A DNA stretch of 64,000 nucleotides from Dermanyssus gallinae (GCA_003439945.1 QVRM01006011.1:80001-144000), one strand, 5' to 3'; counted from the first letter of the stretch, positions 1 to 13,335 are shown. Numbers and translations are program-made. The notes: generated by a model from the letters alone, not told the origin.

Positions 1-1872
1 GGGTCGTGGCAAAGACTGCAGGTGTTGTTTTTGTTGTTGTTGTTGTTGTTGCTGTCGTTGTTGTCGTCATTCATGGTACTGCAGCTGGTGGTATTGTTGT
101 TGCTGTTGTTCTTACTGCCGCTAGCTTGTGGTTAAAGTGACGACACCACATACAGCGGCGTGGGCAGGACCCGCTGTTGGCGCGCCCGATTCAGCTACGA
201 CATCGACGACGACGACGACGACGACGAGCGTCGGAGACAACAATAATAGAACAACAACAACAGCAGCAGCAACGACGACGACGACAAAGACGGCGGCCGC
301 AGGCCCGCTAACCCGTCATTCAGGCGGCAGCTGTTGCGTCTGCTATTGTTGTAGTAGCCTGTTTTTCGTTCGTTCGTCTTTTGTCAGCGACTGTAACCGT
401 CCTTCTGCAGCAGCAGCAGCTCAACATTGAGAAGCGTAACAGCCAAGTTTGAGATGATAGTGATAGCGGTGGTGGTGGTGATAGTGGTGATGAATGGAAC
501 TAAACTGCCCCTCGTCCATCTGCTCCCCTCGTTGTTGTTGTTGTTATCGTTGGGTGACTCAATATGGCCTCAGGAGCAACAGTACACTGCACCGGAATAG
601 AAGGGGGGGAGACAGCGACGATGATAAAATAACTACGCCCGTCGTGCAGGTAATACTAGGATAGCCAACAGTGACAGGATCGCTCTGTTGTTGCTGTTAA
701 TATTGCTGCTGCTGTTGTTGTTGCTGTTGTTGCTGCTGCTGCTGTTGTTGTTGTTGTTGCTGCAGCTGGTGTCACCAACGTCGTTGTAGCGGGTCAGACC
801 GTCAAACAGACAGCCGTTTCGTTGTTGACCGCTCGCAACTGTCGCAGGATTCACTGACGGACGCATGGCATAGACAGGCGGCGCGTTGTTGGTCGGTCAG
901 TTGGACGGCAGACTACTGTGAGTAGTGACTGTCTGACGGTCTCTGTCTGTCGGTCTTTCTATCTATATGTCTATCTATCTGTCTGTCTGTCTCAGTGACG
1001 ACGGACTGTCTGATGGACAACAAATGACAGACGAACAACGAACAATTGCTTGCTGGCTGTAGGACGACGACGACGACAACAACAACAACAACGACGATGA
1101 TGATGATGATCTGCTTTGCTGTTGCTGCAGCTGTTGTTGTTGTCGCTGCCGCTGTCGTCGTCTGCTGACGGATGACGGCTCTACTACGACACTACGTACG
1201 AATGGGGATGAATCAACGACAAAGACTGAAGAATGAATGAATGGTCGACAACTGGATGAATGGATGACAAGTGAAACACAACGTTGTTGTAGCAACAGCA
1301 GCTGTAGTGGCATATATAGCCCCCCCTCCATCCCCCAACCCCCGGCCTCTCACCCTTGCTCACTCTAGGCCATATGTCGAACAAACACGATGAGCGATAA
1401 CGTATACCTAACCGCATAACAACCACAACAACAACGACCGACGACAACAACAACAACAAGAGCAGCAGCATCATCATGTTCATCAAGAAAGAAAAAGCCA
1501 GTGAGGCGGTGGCCGCCCTACAAGAAATCGTGGTTGCACCAGCTGTGGTTGTTGTTGTTGTTGTTATATTGTTGTTGTTGTTGCTGTTGTTGTTGTTGTT
1601 GTTGTTGTTGTAGTAACAAAACGACTCGTGTCAACATTTGCAGTATTGCAGTAGACCTGTCTGTCTGTCTGCCAGTCGACTCAGCTGTTGTTGCTGTTGG
1701 CCAGCAGTTGTTGCGAAAGAAGTTGCAAAGTTTGTTGCGGCCATCACAGCAGTATACAACAACAACGACGACAACACCAACAACAACAACAACAGCAACA
1801 GCTGCAATAACCGTACGAGACAACAATCATCGTGACACAGACAACACCAACAGCAACAACAACAACAACCAT
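1..1872. repeat. Triplet-repeat cluster, (TTG)n/(CAA)n/(GAC)n
   Basis: This stretch is dominated by imperfect triplet tracts that switch strand. (TTG)n lies at about 25-60, 530-555, 680-765, 1120-1145 and 1544-1612; (CAA)n or (GAC)n lies at about 205-290, 1065-1095, 1425-1465 and 1755-1870. A tetranucleotide CTAT/CTGT tract lies at about 957-992. All open frames here translate into homopolymer-like runs (Thr, Asn, Cys, Val, Leu, Ser), as expected of triplet repeats in any frame. There are no splice-bounded exons and no recognised domain. I read it as non-coding, either intronic or intergenic. Confidence 0.85.
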
Positions 1873-1929
1873 TGCCGGTGTTAACGGTAATACAAACGTA
1901 CACACCTGTTTGTGAACATGAATACCCAT

Positions 1930-2016
1930 ATATATATACACACACATTATTTATATTTATATATGCGCACATCCAGACACAACCACATACACATACGCAC
2001 ACCGTACATGACTATA

Positions 2017-2074
<58 letters not shown>
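1930..2074. repeat. Compound (CA)/(TA) microsatellite
   Basis: A CA-rich and TATA-rich stretch leads into an uninterrupted (TA)27 tract at 2021-2074. Its length and purity suggest a young, length-variable microsatellite. Confidence 0.95.
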
Positions 2075-2076
<2 letters not shown>

Positions 2077-2339
2077 TTTCAACATCGAAACTCTACAACG
2101 ACTACACATTTCTGGCAAATATCATTGACACATATACACACAGACAGACAGACAGACATATCGTGGTGGTGATGGTGCGGTTACCATTGTACAAGTAGTT
2201 GTAGTAATACTACTATTACTACGACTACTACGATTTCTGCAATGTCAGCAGCAGCAGCAACAATAGCAGCGACCGTCGCGGAGCGGAGAGGGACTGGCTT
2301 GAGCCCCGCCTGCCGCCGGCGCCAATCTATTGTCGTAGT

Positions 2340-2645
2340 AGTAGAAACAGCATGAGGAGATTTATGGCTCGATTGCTGCTGCTGCTGCAGTGGCGGCAGC
2401 TAATGCTGCTGCATAAAGCGATTTATGATGTCACCACCGACGTCCACCACCGGCACCATCCGTAGCGATCGGAATACGAGCAGCGTAAAAGCGTTTATGT
2501 CGCTCTTGCCAATGGCGTGCTGCTTGGTTGAATAGCTCTGAATCTGAGCTAGAGCCATGTTATGCCAGCTACTTATGTGTGTCTCACCGCTTTATGATCT
2601 CCATCGTTTTATGATCCACCGCTTTATGATCCACCGCACCCTATA
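2340..2645 (+). promoter_or_regulatory. Possible regulatory element: TTTATG motif cluster
   Basis: In a mixed-composition stretch with relatively little simple repeat, the hexamer TTTATG occurs at 2361, 2422, 2494, 2591, 2608 and 2623, and its reverse complement CATAAA at 2412. That is seven sites in about 270 bp. Four are followed by A (TTTATGA) and one by G (TTTATGG). The last three sit in a degenerate local duplication with CCACCGC/TCACCGC flanks. TTTATG-type sites are bound by Caudal/Cdx and posterior Hox homeodomain proteins; that is family knowledge. Calling this an enhancer is inference. Part of the excess is explained by the local duplication. Confidence 0.25.
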
Positions 2646-2894
2646 AGCCCTTACTATATATCAATAAATTCGTTCATTCATTCGTGTATTTATTTATGTA
2701 TGTATGGAATCAGCCGTCACCCCACCCGGCAGCAATTTTTCAATCAAAGCCCTTTTGTTGTTATTGTGCGATCATGATGGAGCACTTCAGACATCGCCAG
2801 AGTGAGCATGCTCCGGCGTTCTGATACGGGTAAGCATGTGCTGGTCACGATTTCGTGTTAGGTTTTTGTTGGTATGACGTCGCGTTATGTTTTT

Positions 2895-2931
<37 letters not shown>

Positions 2932-4085
2932 TACAAATATTCTGCCGTACCCGTTGGTCGCGTTGCTACGCCAAACATGGGCATCGAACGAGCATTGAAG
3001 TAGCCTTTTGGTAAGGTATTATAGTTCTCGCTCGGAGATAGCACTGAGACAGACGAGAGATAGTACACGATACAAATGGTGATAGCGTTATCGCACTACC
3101 TATACGTCTCCCACTCTTCCCCGCGTTTATTCTTTTTGCCGACTTCTTTTTCTTATTCTTTCGGCAGCGGCTTCATCTTTGAAAAAGTTACAGGACTGAT
3201 GGAAATGATGGAACTGGACGATTCGGGTGCAGCAAGAATCCATACTGACGTTGTTACTTAGCAACAAGTCGATGCCGCAACAGCAACACCACCAGCAGCA
3301 GTAGCAACAACAATGGCAACAACAATCATACCAATAAAATCAACAACGACAACAGCAACAACAACAACAACAACAACAACAGCAACAAAAACAACATTCG
3401 AGACAACAGCAATAGCAGTTGAGAAGTCGCCTTAGCGCCTACCTGACAGTTGGATATCTATCTGCCCGTCACCCGAGTGGTCGAGTGTATGTGTGTGTGT
3501 TTTGTGCGTCAATATGATGGAAAATCTTCCATAGCTGACTGATTGATCGTCTGGTTCTGCCGGCTCACACCGCCTCAGGCTACGAACATCAACAACGACA
3601 TGTAAAAACGACAACAATGGACAACAACAAGAACTACAAAAGGCAACAGCAGCAGCAACAATAACAACAACAAGAACAACAACAACAATAAAAACAACAA
3701 CAACGACTACAACAACAGCAGCAGCAACAACAGCCACAAAACAAAGACAATAAGAACAACAATGGCAAAAGACATCAACGCCATCACTACCACCACGCGG
3801 CTATAATACTCCAACTAAGAGAAGACATGGCTCCCTTCATTCTGTGTTCACTCTAAAAAGCTCGCTCGTGCTAGATGAAGCGCGACGAGAATCAATCACC
3901 ACAACGGTATTATTAAAAAATAAAAAAAAACACAGCAGCATCAAGAAGTGCAACAATAGAGAGAACGACAACAGACAATAACACCAACATGAACAACAAC
4001 CACAACAGAAACAGAAATTACATTCATCTACTCCAATGCGTCAATGATTGACTCAACCTCTAAACGCGTGTAAAAGTCTACTATT
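2646..4085. repeat. No gene; (TA)n and (CAA)n tracts
   Basis: (TA)16 lies at 2898-2929, and (CAA)/(ACAAC) tracts lie at about 3290-3412 and 3580-3770. The sequence at 3070-3260 is non-repetitive and has a 61-codon frame with no recognisable domain and no good exon signals. I see nothing else here. Confidence 0.75.
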
Positions 4086-4259
4086 TTGTTAGGTTTATCA
4101 TGCATGTATGTGCATGTTTGGATGTAGACGTATGGAGAGAGAGAGACGCGTGTATAAAGATGTTGCACACATATATTGAAGTGGTAGCTCCAATGGAATA
4201 TGATCTGTTCTTGGTTCGTGTGTCTCCGAGATGGACTGATCTTATTGCCTCATCATACT

Positions 4260-5458
4260 TTACTCTGTTTGTCGTGTTGTTGCTGTTGTTGCTGTTGTCT
4301 TGGTGGTGTGTTTTTGTTGTTGTTGTTGTTGCTGTTGTTGTGGTGGTGTGTGTTGTTGTTGTTGTTGTTGTTGTTCGTTGTTTTTGTTGTGGTGTGTTAT
4401 GTTGTTTGCCAATGACGGTTAGCTTGCATAATCGTTGTATTAAGCGTCGCTCGCGTATTCAGCGACAATGGCTGCTTGTAGTATTACTACTACGCTACGA
4501 CTCACTAAACAACGACGACAACGACGACGTTTGTGGTAGTGCTGCTGTTACAACCCGATATGTAGAGCGTGCATACGTCGTATGTACGGGCGTCCGTATG
4601 TATGACTGTATGTCTGTATGTATGTAGGTGTGGACGTATGCGCGTATATCTGAGCATTTCTATCGGCGCTAGATACGATAGTACGCACACATAGGCGCAA
4701 CTGTGACTGTTGTGTCTGTGGTCGCCTCAGTTTCACCGGGAGGGTGACCTTGAACGGTGACGCTGACGCCTACGACGACGGCGGCGACGACGACGACAAG
4801 CTGGCTCGCTAATTCGCTGGCTGGCTGGCAAGCACATTGGCTGACCGACCATACCGAAGATACCGGATCGCGTCGTTCTTTATCTTCACACCGCGCGAGG
4901 TGGCTGCTGCTGCTGCTGCAGCTGCTGCTGTTGCTGTTGCTGCTGGCCCGCCGGGCGGTGTGTCGTCTAGGGACCAACCAGCAGCAATGGCAACCATAAC
5001 AACAACAGCAACAATAATATCAACAACAACAGCAACAATCATATCAACAGCAACAGCAATAACAACAACAGCAACATCAACGAAAACAACAACAACAATA
5101 ACAATAATAACAACAACAACAGCAACAATAATAACAACAACAACAACAGCAACTGCCACAACAACAACAGCAACTGCCACAACAACAACAACAACAACAA
5201 CAACTGCCACAGCAACAACAACAACAACAACAACTACCATAACGACAACAACGACAGCAACAACAACCAGCACAACGACGACCGCAACTTCAACAACAGC
5301 AGCAACAGCTGGAGCAACAGTTGTCATCATCCATCCATCGCATTTCGGTGTCTACTGCTGCTGCTGCTGTTGTTGTTGGCATGTTGGCCATGGCCAACGC
5401 GACGGCCAACCGAACAAGGGAAAGAAGGCTGCCGAGCTGCTGGCTGCACTTCGCTGAT

Positions 5459-5490
<32 letters not shown>

Positions 5491-5520
5491 CTATTGTTGT
5501 TGCTGTTGTTGTTTCGGTAC
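4260..5520. repeat. Long (TTG)n, (CTG)n and (CAA)n arrays
   Basis: (TTG)n lies at about 4268-4400, (CTG)n at 4903-4945, a very long interrupted (CAA)n array at about 4985-5315, and (CTG)/(TTG) at 5350-5385 and 5460-5512. Inside the CAA array, AACTGCCAC followed by CAA units recurs at 5151, 5172 and 5205, so there is a higher-order repeat. The + strand is open as a Thr-rich frame (4837-5457) and the - strand as a Val-rich one. Both are the expected translation of a CAA tract, not evidence of a gene. Confidence 0.9.
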
Positions 5521-7560
5521 AGAAGCCACCGCCACCGCAGTCGCCACCGCCTCTAGTTGCCGCCAGCCGATATGTGCGGCGCGATGTTATGTATGTCGTC
5601 GGTGATTGCAGGACAACCACATGAGCACGGCTACGTAGCCGTGATGACTGTGATGTCCTGTTGGCAAAGCATGGATAACCAATCATGATAATAATAATGA
5701 TGATGATGATGATGATAATGATGATTATGATGGCCATGGCGATGAGAGAACGACGTCAATGAGGAGAATGAGAGCGCTAAGGATAGGAGCAATGATTGAG
5801 GTTGAGTAAATGCGTAAATGTCAATAGATGTCGACATCCATCATCTTTCGCACGACGAATGTCTATATATATATATATATATATGCATGTGTGTGTGTGT
5901 TTGGTTAAAGATTAATCAGACGTCACCTACGAGACCTACAGCAACAACAACAACTGTAACCATCGCTACATACAAATGTTATTACTGTTGTTATTGTCTG
6001 GACGTTGGAGCTGAGAAGACGGCCGTTGCCTTCATGCGTTCCTGTCACAGCCCATACGGCTACCGGGCAAAGCTGTGTTCACCCACTAGTCTATACAGCA
6101 GCTGTTATCAGTGCCGCGGTGCCGCAAACTGTTGTTGTTGTTGATCTTGTTTTGATTGTATTGTATCCTCGTGATTAGGTGAGGTGATGACCATAGTAAT
6201 CCTGGTGACAAGCAACACGTTCACTTTTAGCTTGGGCTGTGTATGTAAGCTACTGGCACAAGCATGTTCAGAAGTACCCAGCACCGGCTTATGCTCAACT
6301 CGACTTGACGGCCAGACATTTACGAGAGTAACTGCAGCAGCAGCAGCAGCAGCAACAACATTAACAACCACCACAACAACAACAACGGCAAACGCTCTTA
6401 GTGGGCCATTATTAGAAGTCCTGGCATCGGTGACGAACCAGTCTATATATCTCTATCTCTCTCTCTCTCTCTCGCATGCTATGTTTCCAAATTTCCCCTT
6501 CTATGGCTGAAGTCACGCACCAGCGGAGATGTGCGTAGATAAGTAGATGCATAGTCAAATAGACAGATAAACGGACATACAGGCAGACTGACAAATAGAA
6601 CAGGCGAACCAAAGAGTTGTTGTTGTCGATTAACGATGATTGGCCGTAGTCGATGATGATGATGATGTCGATGATGACAACAACGAGACGAATAATGGCT
6701 GTTTGATCGTGCGGCATCATACGGCAACATGCCCCGATGCTCTGAAGGCCAGGGCGACAATCCGATTGGCCGACCCGAGGGGCAAACGACACGACAAAAA
6801 AGCCACGGATAGGCATTTCTGTCGGCGAAATATCAGGCGTATGTATGCGCCAGTTTGCTGATCAGCTTCAGCGTATGCCAATTACAACGACAAAAAGATA
6901 GACATAGAGAGAGGGTTAGAGAAGTAGAGAAAGAGACAGAGAACAACAACAAAGAATGGCATGAGCAATCATATAGGATCAAAAACACAACATAGTAGCG
7001 ATGGAGTCATCGCGTTTCTGCAAAAACCAACGACCGTTTGTTTGTTCGGGTGCAACCCGGGACACTCTGTTCGTATGTACTTTGACTGCCGCCACCCCCC
7101 CCCCCCCCTTATTCCTCTGTGTCCTTCCATTGTCTTTCCCCTGCGAGCATTGTAGCAGCAGCAGTAGCAATAGTATCCAAAATGCTGCTAGACAACCTAG
7201 TAATGTTGGCAATGGTTGTAGCAATAGTCACTGTGTAACTAACATGATATGTGTTGCTAGGTCGCACTGCCTGCTGCGTCATGTCTCGCTGTGACTAGCG
7301 CTGCTGTCCTCGTCGGCAGTTCCTGCTAGGCGTATTGTTCCTGTTGCTGACAGGACTTCTATACGATTGTGGCGTGGACCGTTGCCGTTGTTACTGTTGT
7401 TGTTGTTTTTGTTGCCCACTGCCATTTTCGATGATGATTATGATGTCAATGATGATGATGACAACTTATTGATCTGATCGAATTTCAACCGAACGCATCA
7501 TTAACAGCAATTAGCAGCAACCGTCAATGCGGTTGTGTTACCATGCTGCTGGGATCTAAC
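5521..7560. other. Non-coding stretch with scattered microsatellites
   Basis: It contains (GAT)n at about 5685-5732, (TA)n at 5862-5884, (CAG)/(CAA) at 6336-6393, (CT)n at about 6451-6474, GAT/GAC at 6650-6690 and a C run at about 7095-7107. Open frames are short and overlap on both strands without domain content. No gene is supported. Confidence 0.7.
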
Positions 7561-7915
7561 TAAACTACAGTGCACCAGGCTGTCGCCCAGCAGACGACGA
7601 CGGCAACAACAACATCAACAATAACAGCAATAGTGACAATCAAAACAATATCAACAATAATGGCGGCGGTATCGTTATTGATGAGGCAAACCATTTTGCA
7701 CAACCATGTTCGTTTTGCCCGGTCGAAAAGTAGTACAAAAATGTTACCTTCCAAACTCGTCGCTGGCCGAATGCCTCCTTCGACTTGGCATAGCGCGACC
7801 AAAGCCCGCCTCCGGCAAGCCAAGCCGGAAACGAATGTTCATGTGCGTCAAGCAGGCAAACATTTGTTTCTGGGTGTTTTATACGTGTTCTGGGTAGCGC
7901 ATCATAGCCAAAAAG

Positions 7916-7956
<41 letters not shown>

Positions 7957-9384
7957 CTGTCTAGCGTCCCACCTTTCACGAAGCTAACTTGCTTAGAGTC
8001 GCAGCCTCGGAGCTGTGCCCGGTCACTCGTCCCCCCAAACGCAACAGGTTCATTGTGCTGCTCAGCTTTCGTTTTGCGGGATGATGTGACTACAGTGTTT
8101 TCCTGAAGGTATCATGTCTCACTTTCTCGCTTTTCTTTTATCGCTCTCTCCCCCCCCCCCATCTCTCTCCGTCTCTCTGTTGCTCTACCTTTTTCTGTAG
8201 TCTCATATTGACTAGCGTAACCACGTATGAGCTAGGCGATACATAGAGTACTACTGATCGCCGTGGAGGCGGTGGTTGTGGTTAATAGGCCATCTGTCCA
8301 CAGATTTTGCCTCAGCTGTTTCTCTTCCCAGCTGGCCGCTGGCTTTCACCGCTCGTACCCAACGACGACGACGACGAGTTTTCGAGTTCGGCCTAGAGAC
8401 AGTCCGGGCGGAAGCTTTGGGGCGCCCTGTCGCCCCCGGGGCTCCGGGCTGTCTCGGACTCGGGAACGGGAACGAACTCGGGGAGACGACCGAAAACGAG
8501 AGAGCTAGTGTCGGGTTGCTGTCGTCTTGTCAGTCGCTCGACGACCGACCGCCGACCGTCCTGATGTCATGATTCATGTGACACAGTGGGGCTACAGCAG
8601 TATTAACAGTAGTACCGGTAGCTGAACTAAAGTAGCAGCTGTACATCAGCTGTACTGTTCACCTTGTGCGCCAACTAGACTCGTCCTTCTCCAAACACTC
8701 AAGTGTCTCTCTCTATCTCTGTCTGCTAACTGACCGATTTCTCGATGTTTGGACGATGAAGTCAAGGAAGTTAAGAAAGGGGAAGTCAGACAAGCAACAA
8801 GAAGAAGAAAGTCAGACAAACAGGCAAACATGGCCAATAGAGGGAAGGCTGCCCTCCCCTCCCCCTCCTCTCTCCAGGAGTGCCCCAGGCCCATCCCGGC
8901 CACACAAGAGATCTTTTCCCGAGAGCTGAGTCTAGCCGTTTGTTCCGGCCATGACTGGTTCTCCTTTAAGAGCTGTTCTCCGGTACTACGCCTTGAGGTT
9001 GCCTTGACAAAGGAGAAACACACAGGACTTAGCTGCTGCTGCAGCAGCCGACACTTCCCGTTACCGCCGTCGTCTCGGATCTTTCCTGTCTCGCCTCTTA
9101 TCCGTCATTGGTTGGCGGCTCATATCCTGAGGTCGCATTGCGCCTTCTCTCTTTCTCTTTTCCACTGTATGTATATATATATATATATATTTCTCTTTTC
9201 CTCTGTATATATATATATACACCACTCCCGGTCCATAATTCGACTGCAAAGGGATAAGGCCTTCCGAGGCTTGTCTGTCGTCTGTATACCCTTATTTTGT
9301 TTAGCTCACTTTCTGCCTCCTTTCTCTCGGTCTCTGCACGAGCCCCTCCGTGCACGCCATCGCTCAGCCAACTCGTCTATCCGC

Positions 9385-9435
<51 letters not shown>

Positions 9436-9880
9436 CATACATACATATAGGGAAAAACATAAAGAAAAAGAGATCGTTGACGGGACCGCTCTGCTGTCGC
9501 TGCCATCGCTGGACGTTTCTGACTGATCAGCTACCTGAGAGTGACAAATGAGACCATCGTCGACCGTCGTCGCTGTCCTTTTCATTCCACTTCACTTCTC
9601 GTCTATCTCTATCTCCCCCCCTTTTTTCTCTCTCTCTTTCCCTCTATCTTACTCTCTACTTCTCCTATTCCCCTCCTCGTTGACTGCTTGTCCAACCGTC
9701 TGCCCTTGCTGTCGTCCTTGCCGTGGGTGGGTCGTGTTCTCGTTTTCACGTACGCTCAGCAGTTATCCCTTTAACGAGAGGCAGACAGGCGAGCAGACAG
9801 GTCGCTAAGTCGGTTCCCTTACGGGCACGAGACGTTGCGGCACTCCCCCTTCGGCCGGACCCGTCTCTTGGCCTGCTTTC
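7561..9880. other. Non-coding stretch: (TA)n, (CT)n and pyrimidine-rich sequence
   Basis: CAA units lie at 7605-7665, (AT)16 at 7921-7952, (TA) tracts at about 9171-9190 and 9206-9222, and a CT tract followed by a TA tract at 9388-9435. The sequence at 8330-8560 is GC-rich and open in two frames, but shows no recognisable motif or conserved domain. The pyrimidine-rich stretch at 9570-9720 gives Ser/Leu/Pro-rich frames only. Confidence 0.7.
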
Positions 9881-9898
9881 TGAGTGGCCGTTTGGCTT

Positions 9899-9975
9899 TC
9901 CTGTTTCCGTACCTGTTCCCGTTCCTGCTCCCGTACCCGTTTCTGTTCCCGTACCCGTTCCTGTTCCCGTCCTAG
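9899..9975. repeat. Hexamer-based minisatellite (CCCGTA/CCTGTT)
   Basis: Units such as CCTGTTCCCGTA and CCCGTTCCTGTT alternate through about 77 bp. In one + frame they read as a Pro-Val dipeptide repeat; on the - strand they read as charged Arg/Glu-rich repeats. No start, splice or domain context supports translation. Confidence 0.85.
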
Positions 9976-10108
9976 ATACCCTACAGCTGCTGTTGTTGCC
10001 CTCCTCGCGTCCTTATCTCGTGGAAGATGTGGCCACATCGACCACCAGACCATGCCGTACTGCCGCGATACACCGCGACCACTGCCAGCTCTACTACATA
10101 TACATACA

Positions 10109-10212
10109 TTGATTTCAACGATGGTGTTCGATTGATTTCAACGATGGTGTTCGATTGATTTCAACGATGGTGTTCGATCAATTTCAACGATGGTGTTTGA
10201 TTGATTTCATCG
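10109..10212. repeat. 23-bp tandem minisatellite, about 4.5 copies
   Basis: The 23-bp unit TTGATTTCAACGATGGTG+TTCGA repeats at 10109-10131, 10132-10154, 10155-10177 and 10178-10200, followed by a partial unit. The first three copies are identical; the fourth has three substitutions (TCAATTTC and TTTGA in place of TTGATTTC and TTCGA). This gradient indicates recent expansion from one end. Confidence 0.95.
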
Positions 10213-11040
10213 AAACGATGATTGCGACTTTAAACATAGCTATTTACCAGAGACTTTAATAGAGGTAGACCTCACCACACTTTACCTCACCAGTGGCACC
10301 GTATGGCCCGCCGATACTGTTTCCACCGATAGTGCTCTCGCGTTTCGTCGTCGTTGATGATGGTGCCGTAATGAGTTGATTGATTATCGACGACGATACG
10401 GATTAAATGCACCGCTTCAATATTTTTAGAGGCGTAGCAGACGCAGCATGGTGTATGGTGACAGCTCTGTTGCGCTAGGCTGACTTTTGCATTGCTTCGA
10501 CGTCTGGTGATCGGTCGATGCAACCCTAAACCCCTCCCTCGGATTAACGTACGGAGGCGGGCTGGTTCTGTTTGGTGGCACGTTGGTGGTAATGCCGCCG
10601 CCGCCGTCACGGTTGCCGTATTTGACTACGCCGACGTTAAGCGTAAGTATGGCGTCACGCTCAGACACGCATATAGACGATGGCTGTGCACCGCTGTTAG
10701 AATCGCTCTGTTCTGGGCTTGCCGATTGTCGATTATAGACGGCATTTCAGCTTGCTACCTTATTTCGCTCTCTGCAACAGCAACTACGTTGACTGATTGG
10801 CTTGTGGGTGCGCACGTTCGATAGCTCTGTGAGACCTGTCGGCTAGTTGCTTGCATGCAGGGCGGCAGGAAGTCGGGCAGGCGGTTTTCGTTACTTCCAC
10901 GCGAATTAATTATTTATTTACTCACTAGTTCTAGTCGGTTCTCAGACGAAGAGAGAAGGATGATGACTTGTCTGTCCAGTGTTGCCCGTTATACGTGTTA
11001 GTGTATGCGTGTCTCATTCTATCCCGCTTACGCACACTCT
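10213..11040. other. Unique sequence, no recognised gene
   Basis: This is largely non-repetitive. Overlapping open frames at 10287-10668 (-) and 10492-10824 (+) carry no domain I recognise, and the two strands are equally open. Nothing further is supported. Confidence 0.6.
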
Positions 11041-11067
11041 TTCCACATCTTAAATATTGTTGTTGTT

Positions 11068-11100
<33 letters not shown>

Positions 11101-12192
11101 GCTGGATTGTCACAACAATGATGATACGAAGACGTATCATCGTTGGATGACGCCGGTGGACTTCAACAACGTCACGTGATGGGTGGGCCTGCTGAGACGC
11201 CTCGTCAGCTGCTACAAACTAGACAGATAGATATCTAGAAAACAGATAGAGGGGGAACCTTTATAGATTCTCTCTCTCTCTCTCTTCCCTCACCCCCCGC
11301 ATGTCTCTCCTTCTCGCTCTCGGTTTGTGTCTCCCTGCCTGTCGGAGAGAGAGATGCATCGATTTTCCCGACGCTGCCGCCACAGCCACCGTCACTCTTT
11401 CGGTTGGCTATTGTTTGCCACAGCTCGGGCATCCCGGGCAATCACAACTGCACACAACGTGCGCGAATTCATACAACGCTTGTATCTATATATATATATA
11501 TATATATATTCGATACGTACACAGTCCGTCATTCATCTGGCCGGACAGCCAACGATCTGCATATCTAGCCGCACATGCACGCACATGTGTCCATCCATTC
11601 GTACGCTCGTATACGCATTGCGCGTATATAGATAGATAGACAGGCAATTGTTTTCCTCTATCGTTGGCGTCATCGTTGTAAATAAATTAACGCCGACGTA
11701 CGAAAGCACGATGTTGGTGCTGCTCCGTCATGTGCTTCGTTGACGTCGCTTCAACCGCCTGTTGCGGGTTCGAGCTCGAAGTTCTCTGCCTTTGGGTCGC
11801 TTTCTGTCTCTCTTTCCATATATATATATATATGTTGATTGAAGGAATGGGTAAGCTTCATGACGGGAAATCATCGGCGCAGGCCAAAGCGCAGTCTTCT
11901 TCTTGGTCGTCGTCATTCTTGTCGTTGTTGTTGTTGTCGTCGTCTTTGGCGTGTGATGGATGAGATGTCACAGTGGACCCCTGCTCAATGTCCTCGACTG
12001 GTTTGGTTTTCGCCGTTGGCTTACTCAACAACAGCAGCAGAGCAGCAACAACAACAGGTACAATAACAACAATAGCCGCAGCACTAGCAATATCACCAAC
12101 AACAATAACTAGGAGAAGAACAACAATAACAATAACAACAACAACAGTAACAATATTACCAGCAACCATAACTACGAATGACAACACGAACG

Positions 12193-12229
<37 letters not shown>

Positions 12230-12840
12230 ATATGATGAAAACCACAACAGCAACGACAGTCGCGGCGGCAGCAGCAACAATAACCCCAACAACAACAACA
12301 ACAATAACTCCAACAGCAGCGACATTGGCACTGATCCAGTTGAAGGGAGGAATGAGGGAACGCCATCAGAAGCTGCTGTATCATCATTGCCACCACCGCC
12401 GCGACCACCACAACCGTCTTCATCGCTGTCGCTAACAAAAACACACACACAAAGAACACACGAAGGTCGCTTGAATGTATCTCGTCGTAGTTGTCGTCGT
12501 CGTCGTGGTGGCTATCACGATTCCTGCTGTTGTCCTGCTGCCCCATGGCAGGAGGTCGCATGAGTTGTTCCCGCACAAGTCGACTTGATTTGTCTAACAG
12601 ATGTTTGCCGAAACAATGTCTTTTCGGCCAGCCGGCTGGCCAACTGCCGACGCTGCTGTTGTTGATGCGGCTGGTCGTCGTCATCGTCTTCATCTTTTGG
12701 CGCTACAGCCCTTCCGGGCACTTCCGTACGTAGGTGCCGCAGCGATACGAGGCGAGCAGCTAGCGGCCGCCAAAAGAAGCAAGGCGCACAATCTAAACCA
12801 AGCAAGTCAACTGAGCCAACCAACCAACCAATCCTGAATG
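11041..12840. repeat. (TTG)n/(CAA)n arrays and GA/TA tracts
   Basis: (TTG)n lies at 11057-11103, (CT)n at 11268-11284, (TA)n at about 11488-11510 and 11817-11834, and a long CAA-rich region at about 12025-12320. The Leu/Val-rich (-) and Thr/Asn-rich (+) open frames between 11858 and 12690 are repeat translations. Confidence 0.85.
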
Positions 12841-13153
12841 AATGAATTCTGAATCAATCAATGAGTCAAGCAATCAAGCAAGCGATCCAGCAAGTACGAA
12901 TAAGGCGTCCGTAGCAAAATTGAGTCACGATTGCGAGTGAGGAGGTGATTGATATCATGGTCGTCGTCCTCGCTGATCGTGGATCGTAAATACGTGGTCG
13001 ATCCATGTCGCCACGTTGCGCTGCTAGAAGGAGAGATGACCCAGGAGATGTTTGGGTGCTGCATACACAGGCGGTTAATGATGGCCATTTCGACCTACCT
13101 TAGTCGTCGCGACACCTTGCTGATGTCACCGACTGCGCTGGGATGCTACTGGC

Positions 13154-13158
<5 letters not shown>

Positions 13159-13239
<81 letters not shown>

Positions 13240-13335
13240 TTAATACTGTCTCGAGCGAAGAATTCACGCCATACCGATTTAAACTAGTAGTAACTAGAGT
13301 AATCACCAGTCACGTGTCAGTATATGCCCCTACGG

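Noticed and set aside
4837..5457. 206-codon Thr-rich frame, mucin-like in appearance
   Set aside because: It is the ACA reading of a CAA array with no signal peptide; other frames are equally open.
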